From NCBI RefSeq assembly GCF_009695605.1, contig NZ_VUNQ01000012.1, positions 26,722 to 90,721 on the forward strand: DNA of 64,000 nucleotides. The letters run 5' to 3'. This document shows, in pieces, positions 9,107-16,188 of this stretch. The notes under the pieces are model-generated. The model had not been told where the DNA came from and did not search any database. It saw nothing but the letters and a program-made list of their open reading frames with translations. Each line of letters opens with the position of its first letter. The stretch's first letter is position 1. This stretch comes from Tissierella pigra (GTDB taxonomy: Bacteria; Bacillota; Clostridia; Tissierellales; Tissierellaceae). The position numbers and the translations under genes are program-made.

Positions 9107-9742
9107 ATGACTAAAAACAATATTGATACAATCGTGGATATAGTTGTCTCTCGTATATACGAAGTAATGGACCAAACTTTTGAAATTGAAGCAAGTGGAA
9201 GACATATCCATCTAAATAGAGAGGCAATAGATTCCCTATTTGGAGAGGGTTATGAATTACATCCATCCAAATACCTATCACAGCCAGGAGAATTTGCATC
9301 AGAAGAACGAGTGAGTATTAAAGGACCTAAAGATACTATTCACAATGTTATAATTCTTGGACCAGAGCGAAAAAACTGTCAAGTGGAAGTTTCATTAACA
9401 GATGCACGTCTACTAGGTGTAAATGCTCCAGTTCAATTAAGTGGAAATATTGAAAATACCCCAGGAATTATTTTGATGAATGGTTCTAAGTCTTTTGTCT
9501 TAGATAGAGGTGTCATAGTGGCAAAACGCCATGTTCATGTAAAAGATATAGATGCCCAAAGGCTAGGTGTCAAAGATCAAGAAAGGGTATCCGTTCAGGT
9601 GTTTAGTGAAAGACCACTTATATTTGATGACGTTATAGTGAGAGTAAGTCCCAAGTTTGAGACTTATATGCACATCGATTACGATGAAGCAAATGCCTGT
9701 GGTTATAAGAAAGGCGTACGAGGACGTATTGTTAAGAGGTGA
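9107..9742 (+). CDS. pduL: PduL-type phosphotransacylase
   Basis: Converts acetyl-CoA to acetyl phosphate and recycles CoA inside the compartment; in eut operons of this type it replaces the Pta-like EutD. It has 211 residues with two PduL repeats carrying the zinc-binding His-X-His pairs in EASGRHIHL (residue about 27) and VAKRHVHVKD (residue about 147). The N-terminal 20 residues form a short helix typical of encapsulation peptides. Its stop overlaps the ribosome binding site of the next gene. Confidence 0.92.
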   Translation: MTKNNIDTIVDIVVSRIYEVMDQTFEIEASGRHIHLNREAIDSLFGEGYELHPSKYLSQPGEFASEERVSIKGPKDTIHNVIILGPERKNCQVEVSLTDARLLGVNAPVQLSGNIENTPGIILMNGSKSFVLDRGVIVAKRHVHVKDIDAQRLGVKDQERVSVQVFSERPLIFDDVIVRVSPKFETYMHIDYDEANACGYKKGVRGRIVKR

Positions 9743-9747
9743 CATAT

Positions 9748-10365
9748 ATGGATAATGTTGAAATACTAGTTCAAAAAATCACAGATATTATTATTCAACG
9801 TTTACAGAAGGAAGAATCCAGAGGGACAGTTACATTTTTAGGGAAAGAATATTTAAGTATTCGAACTTACTACGAAAGAAGAGGTTATGAAATAGTACCA
9901 GTTAAAGATAAATTTAATCCAGATATAGTAATTGTTACTGAACTGTCTATTTTAAATATGAATCGTATAGCACTAGGACTCCCTCAAACAGAAGATGAAG
10001 TAACTATTTGGGAGAGGTTATTGAATAAGAAGGATGTTATTTTTTTAGAAGACGGAATGGAGATTCAAGCAAGTCAACATGTGGTTCCACGAGCACTGCT
10101 ACAGGTTCTTGTGAATTATAAAAACCAATTGGTAAGGTATGGTGCTTCTATACTTCCATTAAAGAATTTTGAAGAAAAAGATCAAACTATAAATAAGGAA
10201 GTAAAAGATGTAATTCATAAAAGTGATAAGAAGGAACTTTTTACCATAGCAAAAGTACGAAAATTGAACTTACAGGCAGGAGATATCTTTGAAGCAGATA
10301 AGAACATCATTATTACAGCATTGGCTAGAGATTATATGCGTGATTTAGGTGTTCAAATAGTATAG
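9748..10365 (+). CDS. Conserved ethanolamine utilisation protein of unknown function
   Basis: A 205-residue protein that recurs at this position in clostridial eut operons. The ATG at 9748 is chosen over GTG 9739 because AGAGGTGA lies just before it. The N-terminal 20 residues look like an encapsulation helix (NVEILVQKITDIIIQRL). Residues about 30-140 suggest an alpha/beta fold, and the last 40 (KVRKLNLQAGDIFEA, then ITALARDYMRDLG) resemble the N-terminal module of the gene at 8401. Its reaction is unknown. Confidence 0.75.
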   Translation: MDNVEILVQKITDIIIQRLQKEESRGTVTFLGKEYLSIRTYYERRGYEIVPVKDKFNPDIVIVTELSILNMNRIALGLPQTEDEVTIWERLLNKKDVIFLEDGMEIQASQHVVPRALLQVLVNYKNQLVRYGASILPLKNFEEKDQTINKEVKDVIHKSDKKELFTIAKVRKLNLQAGDIFEADKNIIITALARDYMRDLGVQIV

Positions 10366-10378
10366 AAAGGAGCATACT

Positions 10379-10648
10379 ATGTTCATTGGGAAAGTTGTCG
10401 GTAGCTTATGGGCTACTCGTAAGGATGAAAAATTAAATGGTTCAAAGTTTCTACTCATTGAAAAACAACTAAACAAACATGAGGTGGATACTGCTCTAGT
10501 CGTTGCAGTTGATCGGGTAGGTGCTGGAATCGGAGAATCTGTACTGATTACGACTGGTAGCTCTGGTCGTCTGTCTTTTGATGGTAAAAGTATTCCTGTT
10601 GATATGGTTATTGTCGGTATTATAGATACAGTGGACTATCCAGAGTAA
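10379..10648 (+). CDS. eutN: Pentameric BMC vertex protein EutN
   Basis: An 89-residue EutN/CcmL family protein that forms pentamers at the shell vertices. The start MFIGKVVGSLWATRKDEKLNGSKFLLI and the segment VAVDRVGAGIGESVLITTGSSGR are diagnostic. AGAAAGGAG comes before the ATG. One copy is present, as in most eut loci. Confidence 0.96.
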   Translation: MFIGKVVGSLWATRKDEKLNGSKFLLIEKQLNKHEVDTALVVAVDRVGAGIGESVLITTGSSGRLSFDGKSIPVDMVIVGIIDTVDYPE

Positions 10649-10689
10649 TGATGAAAGTTGCTATTTATAAATAGAATGGAGTGAAATAA

Positions 10690-11775
10690 ATGGGTATAAA
10701 TGAAATAATAATTTGGATTATGGCAATTATAATGGTCATAGGTGCAATTGACCGTTCACTGGGTAATAAAACTGGTTTAGGTCAACAATTTGAGGAAGGA
10801 ATACTAGCAATGGGTTCTTTAGCACTTTCAATGGCGGGTATAATTGTTATAGCACCCAAGTTATCAGATTGGTTGAGTCCTATAGTGGTTCCATTATATA
10901 AATTGTTAGGAGCAGATCCAGCAATGTTTGCAGGAACTTTACTAGCAAATGATATGGGCGGGTTTTTCTTAGCACAACAGATGACTACTGACCCGCTAAT
11001 TACACTTTTCTCAGGTGGTATTTTAGGAGCAATGATGGGAGCCACCCTTGTATTTACAATCCCAGTGGGATTAGGTATTATCAGTAAGGAAGATACAAAA
11101 TATCTGGCACAAGGAGTATTATGTGGTATTGTAACTATTCCAATCGGAGCATTAGTTGCGGGAATTGTAATGGGTATGCCAATAGTTAAAGTCTTTATGA
11201 ATTTAATACCTATAATAGCTGTAGCGATTTTAATTTCAATTGGGCTATTTAAAATCCCTGAAGGAATGATTAAAGGGTTCAATATATTTGGGAAAATTAT
11301 AGTAGCTGTTGCAGCCATTGGGTTAGCAATCGGCGGATTAGATTTGCTATTAGGTATTAAGATATTTGAAAATCAAGATACACTTGAAGTTGGATTCCAA
11401 ACAGTTGGTAGTATTGCCATTACTTTAGCTGGTGCTTATGGATTGGTATTCTTGATTACAAAACTATTTAAGAAACCATTGCTGAAACTAGGGCAATTGT
11501 TAGGAATGAATGATGTTGCTGCAGCAGGTCTAATTGCATCTCTTGCCAATAACATCGCCATGTTCCAAACAGTAAAGAGCATGGATAAACGTGGAAAGGT
11601 AATTAATATTGCTTTTGCAGTTTCAGCATCTTTTACATTTGGTGACCATTTAGGATTTACAGCTGGTGTTGCACCAGAATTGATTGTTCCAATGATTATT
11701 GGTAAGTTAGTCGGTGGTATTTCTGCCATTTTTGTTGCTATATTTCTATCTAAGCGTGTCTTTAGGATTGAATAA
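10690..11775 (+). CDS. eutH: Ethanolamine permease EutH
   Basis: Integral membrane protein of 361 residues with about ten hydrophobic segments, needed for ethanolamine entry when the substrate is scarce. Recognisable parts are GIDRSLGNKTGLGQQFEEGI at the N-terminus and LLANDMGGFFLAQQM near residue 85. It follows eutN after 41 bases and has GGAGTGAAATAA before its ATG. It is the only transporter of the operon. Confidence 0.94.
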   Translation: MGINEIIIWIMAIIMVIGAIDRSLGNKTGLGQQFEEGILAMGSLALSMAGIIVIAPKLSDWLSPIVVPLYKLLGADPAMFAGTLLANDMGGFFLAQQMTTDPLITLFSGGILGAMMGATLVFTIPVGLGIISKEDTKYLAQGVLCGIVTIPIGALVAGIVMGMPIVKVFMNLIPIIAVAILISIGLFKIPEGMIKGFNIFGKIIVAVAAIGLAIGGLDLLLGIKIFENQDTLEVGFQTVGSIAITLAGAYGLVFLITKLFKKPLLKLGQLLGMNDVAAAGLIASLANNIAMFQTVKSMDKRGKVINIAFAVSASFTFGDHLGFTAGVAPELIVPMIIGKLVGGISAIFVAIFLSKRVFRIE

Positions 11776-11817
11776 AGCTAATACTATAGAGATTTAAGTA
11801 GGGATGGAGGCAAGATA

Positions 11818-12273
11818 TTGAATATAGACAGATCAGAAATTGAAAATTTAGTTCGTAGTATCATAATGGAAGAATACAGTAATAAGTTAAATGATTCTTC
11901 AAAGAGACATGTTGATCCTAGTGGCGTAATGGCAATCTCGTTGCCGTTGTTTTCTGTAAGTGAAGAAGATCGACTGGACACAGGGAACCCTAACCATAAA
12001 GTGTATACAAAGGATTTAGTATCACTTACTGAAAGCCCTAGATTGGGTTGTGGCCTAATGGTAATGGAGGATACTACCTTCGACTGGACTTTAGGATATG
12101 ATGAAATAGATTATATTATTGAAGGAACTCTGACTATTATCATAGATGGACGGCATATAACTGCCAATGCAGGAGAATTGATTTTGATTCCAAGGGGTTC
12201 AAGTATTCAGTTTTCAGTTGAAGGAAAGGCAAGTTTTATCTATATAACCTATCCAGCTGATTGGCAATCATAA
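11818..12273 (+). CDS. eutQ: EutQ cupin protein (acetate kinase type)
   Basis: A 151-residue cupin-fold protein. In Salmonella, EutQ has acetate kinase activity that would make ATP from the acetyl phosphate formed by the phosphotransacylase. TTG 11818 is the start, placed seven bases after GGATGGAGG. The cupin core lies at residues 80-150 (DYIIEGTLTIIIDGRHITAN, then LILIPRGSSIQFS). The N-terminal part has a short helix (SEIENLVRSIIMEEYS) of the encapsulation type. It is the last gene of the operon. Confidence 0.9.
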   Translation: MNIDRSEIENLVRSIIMEEYSNKLNDSSKRHVDPSGVMAISLPLFSVSEEDRLDTGNPNHKVYTKDLVSLTESPRLGCGLMVMEDTTFDWTLGYDEIDYIIEGTLTIIIDGRHITANAGELILIPRGSSIQFSVEGKASFIYITYPADWQS

Positions 12274-12284
12274 ATTCTAAAAAG

Positions 12285-12321
12285 GCAAATTAATGGATTA
12301 AATATCATTAATTTGCTTTTT
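12285..12321 (+). terminator. Terminator of the eut operon
   Basis: GCAAATTAATG pairs perfectly with CATTAATTTGC around a ten-base loop, followed by TTTTT. It lies 12 bases after the eutQ stop and marks the end of the operon. Confidence 0.9.
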
Positions 12322-12408
12322 GTTATTAATATTTGTTACAATGGATTTAATAGCATATATTGATTTGGGGAAAAATAAACAGGAATTTATGGAGGAAATT
12401 TAAGAAAA

Positions 12409-12852
12409 ATGAATTATAAAATAAAAAAGTTTAGTGAATTAACAACTAAAGAATTGTATGAAATATTAAAAGTAAGAGTAGAAGTTTTTGTTGTAGAACA
12501 GAATTGTATATATCAAGATTTAGATTCAAAAGATGAGGTATCTTTTCATGTGTTTTTAGAGGATAATAGTGAAATAATAGCATATTTAAGGGTTCTTCCA
12601 AAGGGTATATCATATCCAGAAACATCAATTGGTAGGGTACTGACAAAAAATCCCTATAGAAAAAAAGGACTGTCGAAAGAAATAGTACAAAAAGCAATAG
12701 ATTTTATTATAGATACTTTGGAAGAAAAAGAAATTAAGATTTCTGCACAGGCATATCTGCAAAAATTTTATGAGAGTTTTGGATTTAAGTCAACATCTGA
12801 TATATATCTAGAGGATGGAATAGAGCATATTGAAATGTTATATCAAAAGTAG
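12409..12852 (+). CDS. GNAT N-acetyltransferase, ElaA family
   Basis: A 147-residue protein. The N-terminal signature LYEILKVRVEVFVVEQ with the following DLDSKDE is the ElaA pattern, and the acetyl-CoA loop region reads IGRVLTKNPYRKKGLSKEI near residue 85. The substrate of ElaA proteins is not established. ATTTATGGAGGAAATTT provides the ribosome binding site. It stands alone between the eut terminator and the HD-domain gene. Confidence 0.85.
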   Translation: MNYKIKKFSELTTKELYEILKVRVEVFVVEQNCIYQDLDSKDEVSFHVFLEDNSEIIAYLRVLPKGISYPETSIGRVLTKNPYRKKGLSKEIVQKAIDFIIDTLEEKEIKISAQAYLQKFYESFGFKSTSDIYLEDGIEHIEMLYQK

Positions 12853-12977
12853 GATTATAGCATGGAGACAAAAATAAGTAGAAAGTCGATAAAATTTGAT
12901 AATATATGATAGTTTAAGTGATAACAGGGCTATGAATATAAGTAGGATAATATACGGCGAAAAATATGGAGGTTCTT

Positions 12978-13472
12978 ATGTACGAAGAAAAGATAATTAA
13001 AGAAATGAAAGAAGTATTTACAGAAATACCTTTTGGGATAGATCATACTCTTAAGGTATTGGAAAACGCAGAAGAAATAATGAAGGGTGAGAATGTAGAA
13101 GGAGAAGAAAAGGAAATAATTACAATTGTGGCTATATTGCATGATATTGGTGCAGTTGAAGCTCAAAAAAAGTATAGTTCAATTGATGGCGAATATCAAG
13201 AAAAAGAAGGGCCAGCAGTAGCACAAAAAATATTAGAAAAAGTAGGCTATGACAAAAACATTGACAGGATACTATTTATAATTGCTAATCATCATACCCC
13301 TTCTAAAATTAATGGGATTGATTTTCAAATACAATGGGAAGCAGATTTATTGGAAAATTTAACAGTTATGGATATACAGAAAGAACAGAATGAAATAAAG
13401 AAATGTATTGATGAAAACTTCAAAACAAATACAGGAAAAAACATTGCATATAAACGTTTTATTTTAGAATAG
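12978..13472 (+). CDS. HD-domain phosphohydrolase
   Basis: A 164-residue metal-dependent hydrolase-like protein. The HD motif is complete: H in GIDHTLKVLENAEEI, the HD pair in VAILHDIGAVEA, and later histidines in IIANHHTPS. ATG 12978 is chosen over 12966 because TGGAGG lies within the longer reading frame at the right distance. Substrates of small solitary HD proteins are usually nucleotides, but nothing here fixes it. Confidence 0.82.
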   Translation: MYEEKIIKEMKEVFTEIPFGIDHTLKVLENAEEIMKGENVEGEEKEIITIVAILHDIGAVEAQKKYSSIDGEYQEKEGPAVAQKILEKVGYDKNIDRILFIIANHHTPSKINGIDFQIQWEADLLENLTVMDIQKEQNEIKKCIDENFKTNTGKNIAYKRFILE

Positions 13473-13485
13473 TTGCTATTAATAC

Positions 13486-13514
13486 TTGTTAAATATATAT
13501 AACTATGCTATAAT
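13486..13514 (+). promoter_or_regulatory. SigA-type promoter of the erm leader
   Basis: TTGTTA, 17 bases, then TATAAT. The transcript should start near 13521, just before the ribosome binding site of the leader peptide gene. Confidence 0.8.
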
Positions 13515-13545
13515 GCTTTTAATTAATAGAAAGGAGAGTTGCAAG

Positions 13546-13590
13546 ATGGGTATAGCTTCAATAAGAATTCGTAATTTAGTTGTTAAATAA
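13546..13590 (+). CDS. Erm leader peptide (RIR-type stalling peptide)
   Basis: A 14-codon open frame behind AAAGGAGAG encodes MGIASIRIRNLVVK. Erm leader peptides of the RLR class, such as MTHSMRLRFPTLNQ of Bacillus erm genes, stall drug-bound ribosomes at a basic-X-basic motif; SIRIR here fits that pattern. The 3' end of the frame forms a 10-bp hairpin with the bases just after it, so a stalled ribosome would change downstream folding. Start, stop, promoter and ribosome binding site are all in place. Confidence 0.82.
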   Translation: MGIASIRIRNLVVK

Positions 13591-13602
13591 ATACAACTAA
13601 AT
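13574..13602 (+). promoter_or_regulatory. Leader hairpin overlapping the end of the erm leader peptide gene
   Basis: ATTTAGTTGT (inside codons for the last residues) pairs perfectly with ACAACTAAAT after the stop, with a nine-base loop. A ribosome stalled at the RIR motif would sit next to this stem, so it is the likely first switch of the attenuator. Confidence 0.65.
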
Positions 13603-13712
13603 AAAATTAATATAAGGTAATCTGCCTAAAAATTAGGTTTTATTTATCATACCTTGTATTAGTGGATTCTAATAGTGAAAAACCCATGCAGCTAACTATA
13701 TTTTAATTTATT

Positions 13713-13737
13713 ATATCCTTAAAATAGGATATTTTTT
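13713..13737 (+). terminator. First attenuator terminator before erm
   Basis: ATATCCT pairs with AGGATAT around TAAAAT, followed by TTTTT. It lies between the leader peptide and erm, so it would block erm transcription unless the leader refolds. Confidence 0.65.
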
Positions 13738-13831
13738 GAGCTTTTTTATAACAGCTAAAAGATTATAATTTATCAAGTAAATTTATTATTTGATATAAAT
13801 TTTGTATAAAAAAATATTGTTGAATTTATAG

Positions 13832-13870
13832 AGCTATAGATGGATAGTTTATTCATTTATAGCTTTTTTT
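13832..13870 (+). terminator. Second attenuator terminator before erm
   Basis: AGCTATAGATGGA pairs with TTCATTTATAGCT (one G-T opposite) around a seven-base loop, followed by a run of T. It is stronger than the first and ends 62 bases before the erm start. Confidence 0.75.
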
Positions 13871-13932
13871 GTTGTCATGGATTATTCAATATACATGAAT
13901 CCACATCAAATATTTTTAAGGTGGTGGATTTA

Positions 13933-14811
13933 ATGTTAAATAAAGATAATCAGATAAAATTACAGTACTCACAAAATTTTTTATACAGCAAAAAACTAGT
14001 GTCCGATTTAATAGGTCAAAGCAATATATGTAAAGATGATATTGTTATAGAGATTGGAGGAGGTAGAGGTATTATCACCGAACAATTAGTAAAAAAGTGT
14101 AAGAAAGTATATGTTATAGAATATGATTTCAACTTATATAAAAGTCTAAAGGATAAGTTCTATGATATAAAAAATGTGGAAATAATTCATGGAGACTTCT
14201 TAGAATTTGAGTTGCCGAAAGAATATAGATATAAGATTTTTTCTAATATTCCTTACAATATTACTTCAGCTATTTTATCAAAATTAATATTTGCTGACAA
14301 TCCTCCTGATGATATATATATTATACTTCAAAAGGAAGCAGCAGAAAAATATGCTGGTAAACCTTATGATGGAGAAAGTATGCGTTCTTTACTTCTTAAA
14401 CCATATTTTGATTTTGAAATTATAAGGAATCTTAAGAGAACAGATTTCAATCCAGTTACTAGTGTCGATAGTGTATTTTTACAAATTAAAAAAAGAGAGA
14501 ATAGACTAATAAGAAAGGATAAAGGAAACTTATACTCTGATTTTATTGCATACATCTTTAGTAATACAGGTAAAGATATGAAACTTAGATGTAAACATAT
14601 ATTTTCTTATAAACAGATTAAACGGCTATCCAATGATATAGGTTTTAAAATGACAGATAGTCCAACTTGTTTAAGTTATGAACAATGGTTAAAGGTGTTC
14701 CAATATTTCGTAATAGGTGTATCAGATGAAAAGAAAAAATTGGTCAATAACTCATATTCAAAGCTAATGAAAGAGCAAGATAAAATAGATAAATTATATC
14801 GCAGTAGATAG
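13933..14811 (+). CDS. erm: 23S rRNA adenine N6-methyltransferase, Erm family
   Basis: Methylates adenine 2058 (E. coli numbering) of 23S rRNA and so gives macrolide, lincosamide and streptogramin B resistance. It has 292 residues from ATG 13933, placed by AAGGTGGTGG; the longer frame from 13840 runs through the terminator hairpin and is not used. Motifs are QNFL near the N-terminus, the SAM-binding VIEIGGGRGIITEQL, and SNIPYNIT. NIPY with a preceding resistance-type leader supports Erm over housekeeping KsgA. The C-terminus extends about 40 residues past the usual Erm end. Expression is probably drug-induced through the leader at 13546. Confidence 0.88.
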   Translation: MLNKDNQIKLQYSQNFLYSKKLVSDLIGQSNICKDDIVIEIGGGRGIITEQLVKKCKKVYVIEYDFNLYKSLKDKFYDIKNVEIIHGDFLEFELPKEYRYKIFSNIPYNITSAILSKLIFADNPPDDIYIILQKEAAEKYAGKPYDGESMRSLLLKPYFDFEIIRNLKRTDFNPVTSVDSVFLQIKKRENRLIRKDKGNLYSDFIAYIFSNTGKDMKLRCKHIFSYKQIKRLSNDIGFKMTDSPTCLSYEQWLKVFQYFVIGVSDEKKKLVNNSYSKLMKEQDKIDKLYRSR

Positions 14812-14937
14812 ATACAGATAGAAAATTAGCTTTATATAAATAAAATTTTAAATAATTGTTAGATACATCAATATGATAAAAATATTATTAGTATTAAATA
14901 GGGTAGCTTGTGAAATATTCTAGTTCCATAATTTAAC

Positions 14938-14966
14938 TTGACATGATTATCAAACTAATATAGAAT
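14938..14966 (+). promoter_or_regulatory. SigA-type promoter of the marR gene
   Basis: TTGACA, 17 bases, then TAGAAT. The -10 box is also the left end of a 42-base perfect palindrome, so repressor binding there would block initiation. Confidence 0.8.
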
Positions 14967-15002
14967 AAAATAAAGGTAATATATTACCTTTATTTTATTC
15001 TA
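14961..15002. promoter_or_regulatory. 42-base perfect palindrome, probable MarR operator
   Basis: Two perfectly complementary 20-base arms meet at an AT centre. The palindrome starts at the -10 box and ends just before the ribosome binding site of marR. MarR proteins usually bind shorter 16-22 base palindromes, so this could hold two dimers or also act as a hairpin in the RNA. Confidence 0.7.
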
Positions 15003-15013
15003 TGGAGGTTAGT

Positions 15014-15481
15014 ATGAAAGAATTAGAAAAATTATATGATATTGATAAAAGGTATCGTATTTTTGGAATGATATTTTTATTATCCAATAAGCTGGAGACC
15101 ATTGGAAATAGTTTCCTTGGTGAACTTACTACTAAGCAATGGTTCTTTATGCTGACATTAACAACTTTTTTCGAAAGCCCTCCCACACTTAGTCAATTGG
15201 CTAAACAAATGGGAACATCTCACCAGAATTCAAAACAATTGGCCATAAGACTTCAAGAAAAGGGTTTTTTAACTATTGAGAAAGATCAATTGGATAATCG
15301 AGCGATACGAATATTTCCTACAAAGAAGATGGAGGAATATGTAAGAGTACGCCAAGATAAAGATCATAAATTTATTGAAGATTTTTTTAGAGTGTTAAAA
15401 GACAGAGAGATTAAAGAACTTGATGAAATATTATTTAGGTTGATGGATAGTATCCAAAATATTGAAGAGAAATTATCTTGA
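15014..15481 (+). CDS. MarR family transcriptional regulator
   Basis: A 155-residue winged-helix regulator with the helix-turn-helix around PTLSQLAKQMGTSHQNSKQLAIRLQ and wing DQLDNRAIRIFPTKK. ATG 15014 is used because the upstream ATG at 15002 overlaps the TGGAGG ribosome binding site. It probably represses its own transcript through the large palindrome, and with it the flavodoxin-like gene 28 bases downstream. Confidence 0.88.
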   Translation: MKELEKLYDIDKRYRIFGMIFLLSNKLETIGNSFLGELTTKQWFFMLTLTTFFESPPTLSQLAKQMGTSHQNSKQLAIRLQEKGFLTIEKDQLDNRAIRIFPTKKMEEYVRVRQDKDHKFIEDFFRVLKDREIKELDEILFRLMDSIQNIEEKLS

Positions 15482-15509
15482 TTTTGAGGGGAATAGGAGA
15501 TGATAGTAT

Positions 15510-16043
15510 ATGAACAATATAGCTATAGTATATAAATCTAAATATGGCAGTACTAAAAAATATGCTCAATGGATAGCAGAAGAAACTAAAGGAGATTTAT
15601 TTGAGTGTTCAGAAATAGATATTAATAAATTAAGGACATATGATACTATTATTTATGGTGGTGGATTATATGCAAGTGGAATTGCTGGAATTTCTATCAT
15701 AACTAAAAATTTTGAGGTACTAAAAGATAAGGAAATAATAGTTTTTACTGTAGGATTAGCCTCAACTGATAGAGAAGAAGTTTTTATTCCAATTACAGAA
15801 AAGTGGTTTTCACAGGAAATGCGGGAAAATATAAAATTTTTTCATCTACGTGGTAGTATTGATTATAAGAAATTAGGAATAATACATAAATCCATGATGG
15901 CAATGCTAAAGACTGTAATTTCTAGGAAAGATTCTAATGAGTTATCAGACGATGATAAAGAACTTTTGTCTACTTATGGAAAAAAAGTAGATTTTACAGA
16001 GAAAAATACTATAACACCTTTGTTATTATTTTTAAAAAACTAA
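15510..16043 (+). CDS. Flavodoxin-domain protein
   Basis: A 177-residue protein with the FMN-binding loop KSKYGSTKKYAQWIAEE at the N-terminus and IIYGGGLYASGIAG near residue 50, the pattern of the HemG/flavodoxin-domain family. It is co-transcribed with marR. Likely an electron carrier or quinone-type reductase; protoporphyrinogen oxidase activity is possible by family but there are no heme genes nearby. Confidence 0.78.
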   Translation: MNNIAIVYKSKYGSTKKYAQWIAEETKGDLFECSEIDINKLRTYDTIIYGGGLYASGIAGISIITKNFEVLKDKEIIVFTVGLASTDREEVFIPITEKWFSQEMRENIKFFHLRGSIDYKKLGIIHKSMMAMLKTVISRKDSNELSDDDKELLSTYGKKVDFTEKNTITPLLLFLKN

Positions 16044-16118
16044 GGTGGGAACTTAATTAAAACAATTTAAGATAGACAGAAAAGATTAGGTTTTATTTTA
16101 GTAGTTTAGTATAAATTA

Positions 16119-16157
16119 AGGGGCAAAATCAGTGACAAACACTATTTTGACCCTTTT
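16119..16157. terminator. Hairpin between convergent genes
   Basis: GGGGCAAAAT...AGTG pairs with CACT...ATTTTGACCC with one internal mismatch on each side, followed by TTTT on the + strand. It separates the flavodoxin gene from the convergent ABC operon. Confidence 0.6.
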
Positions 16158-16188
16158 AGTTATTGTTTATAGTAAGATAAGATCTATT

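Noticed and set aside
13840..13932. Longer start of the erm frame at 13840
   Set aside because: This extension runs through the second terminator hairpin, has no ribosome binding site and is rich in Phe/Cys unlike the Erm family; ATG 13933 has AAGGTGGTGG.
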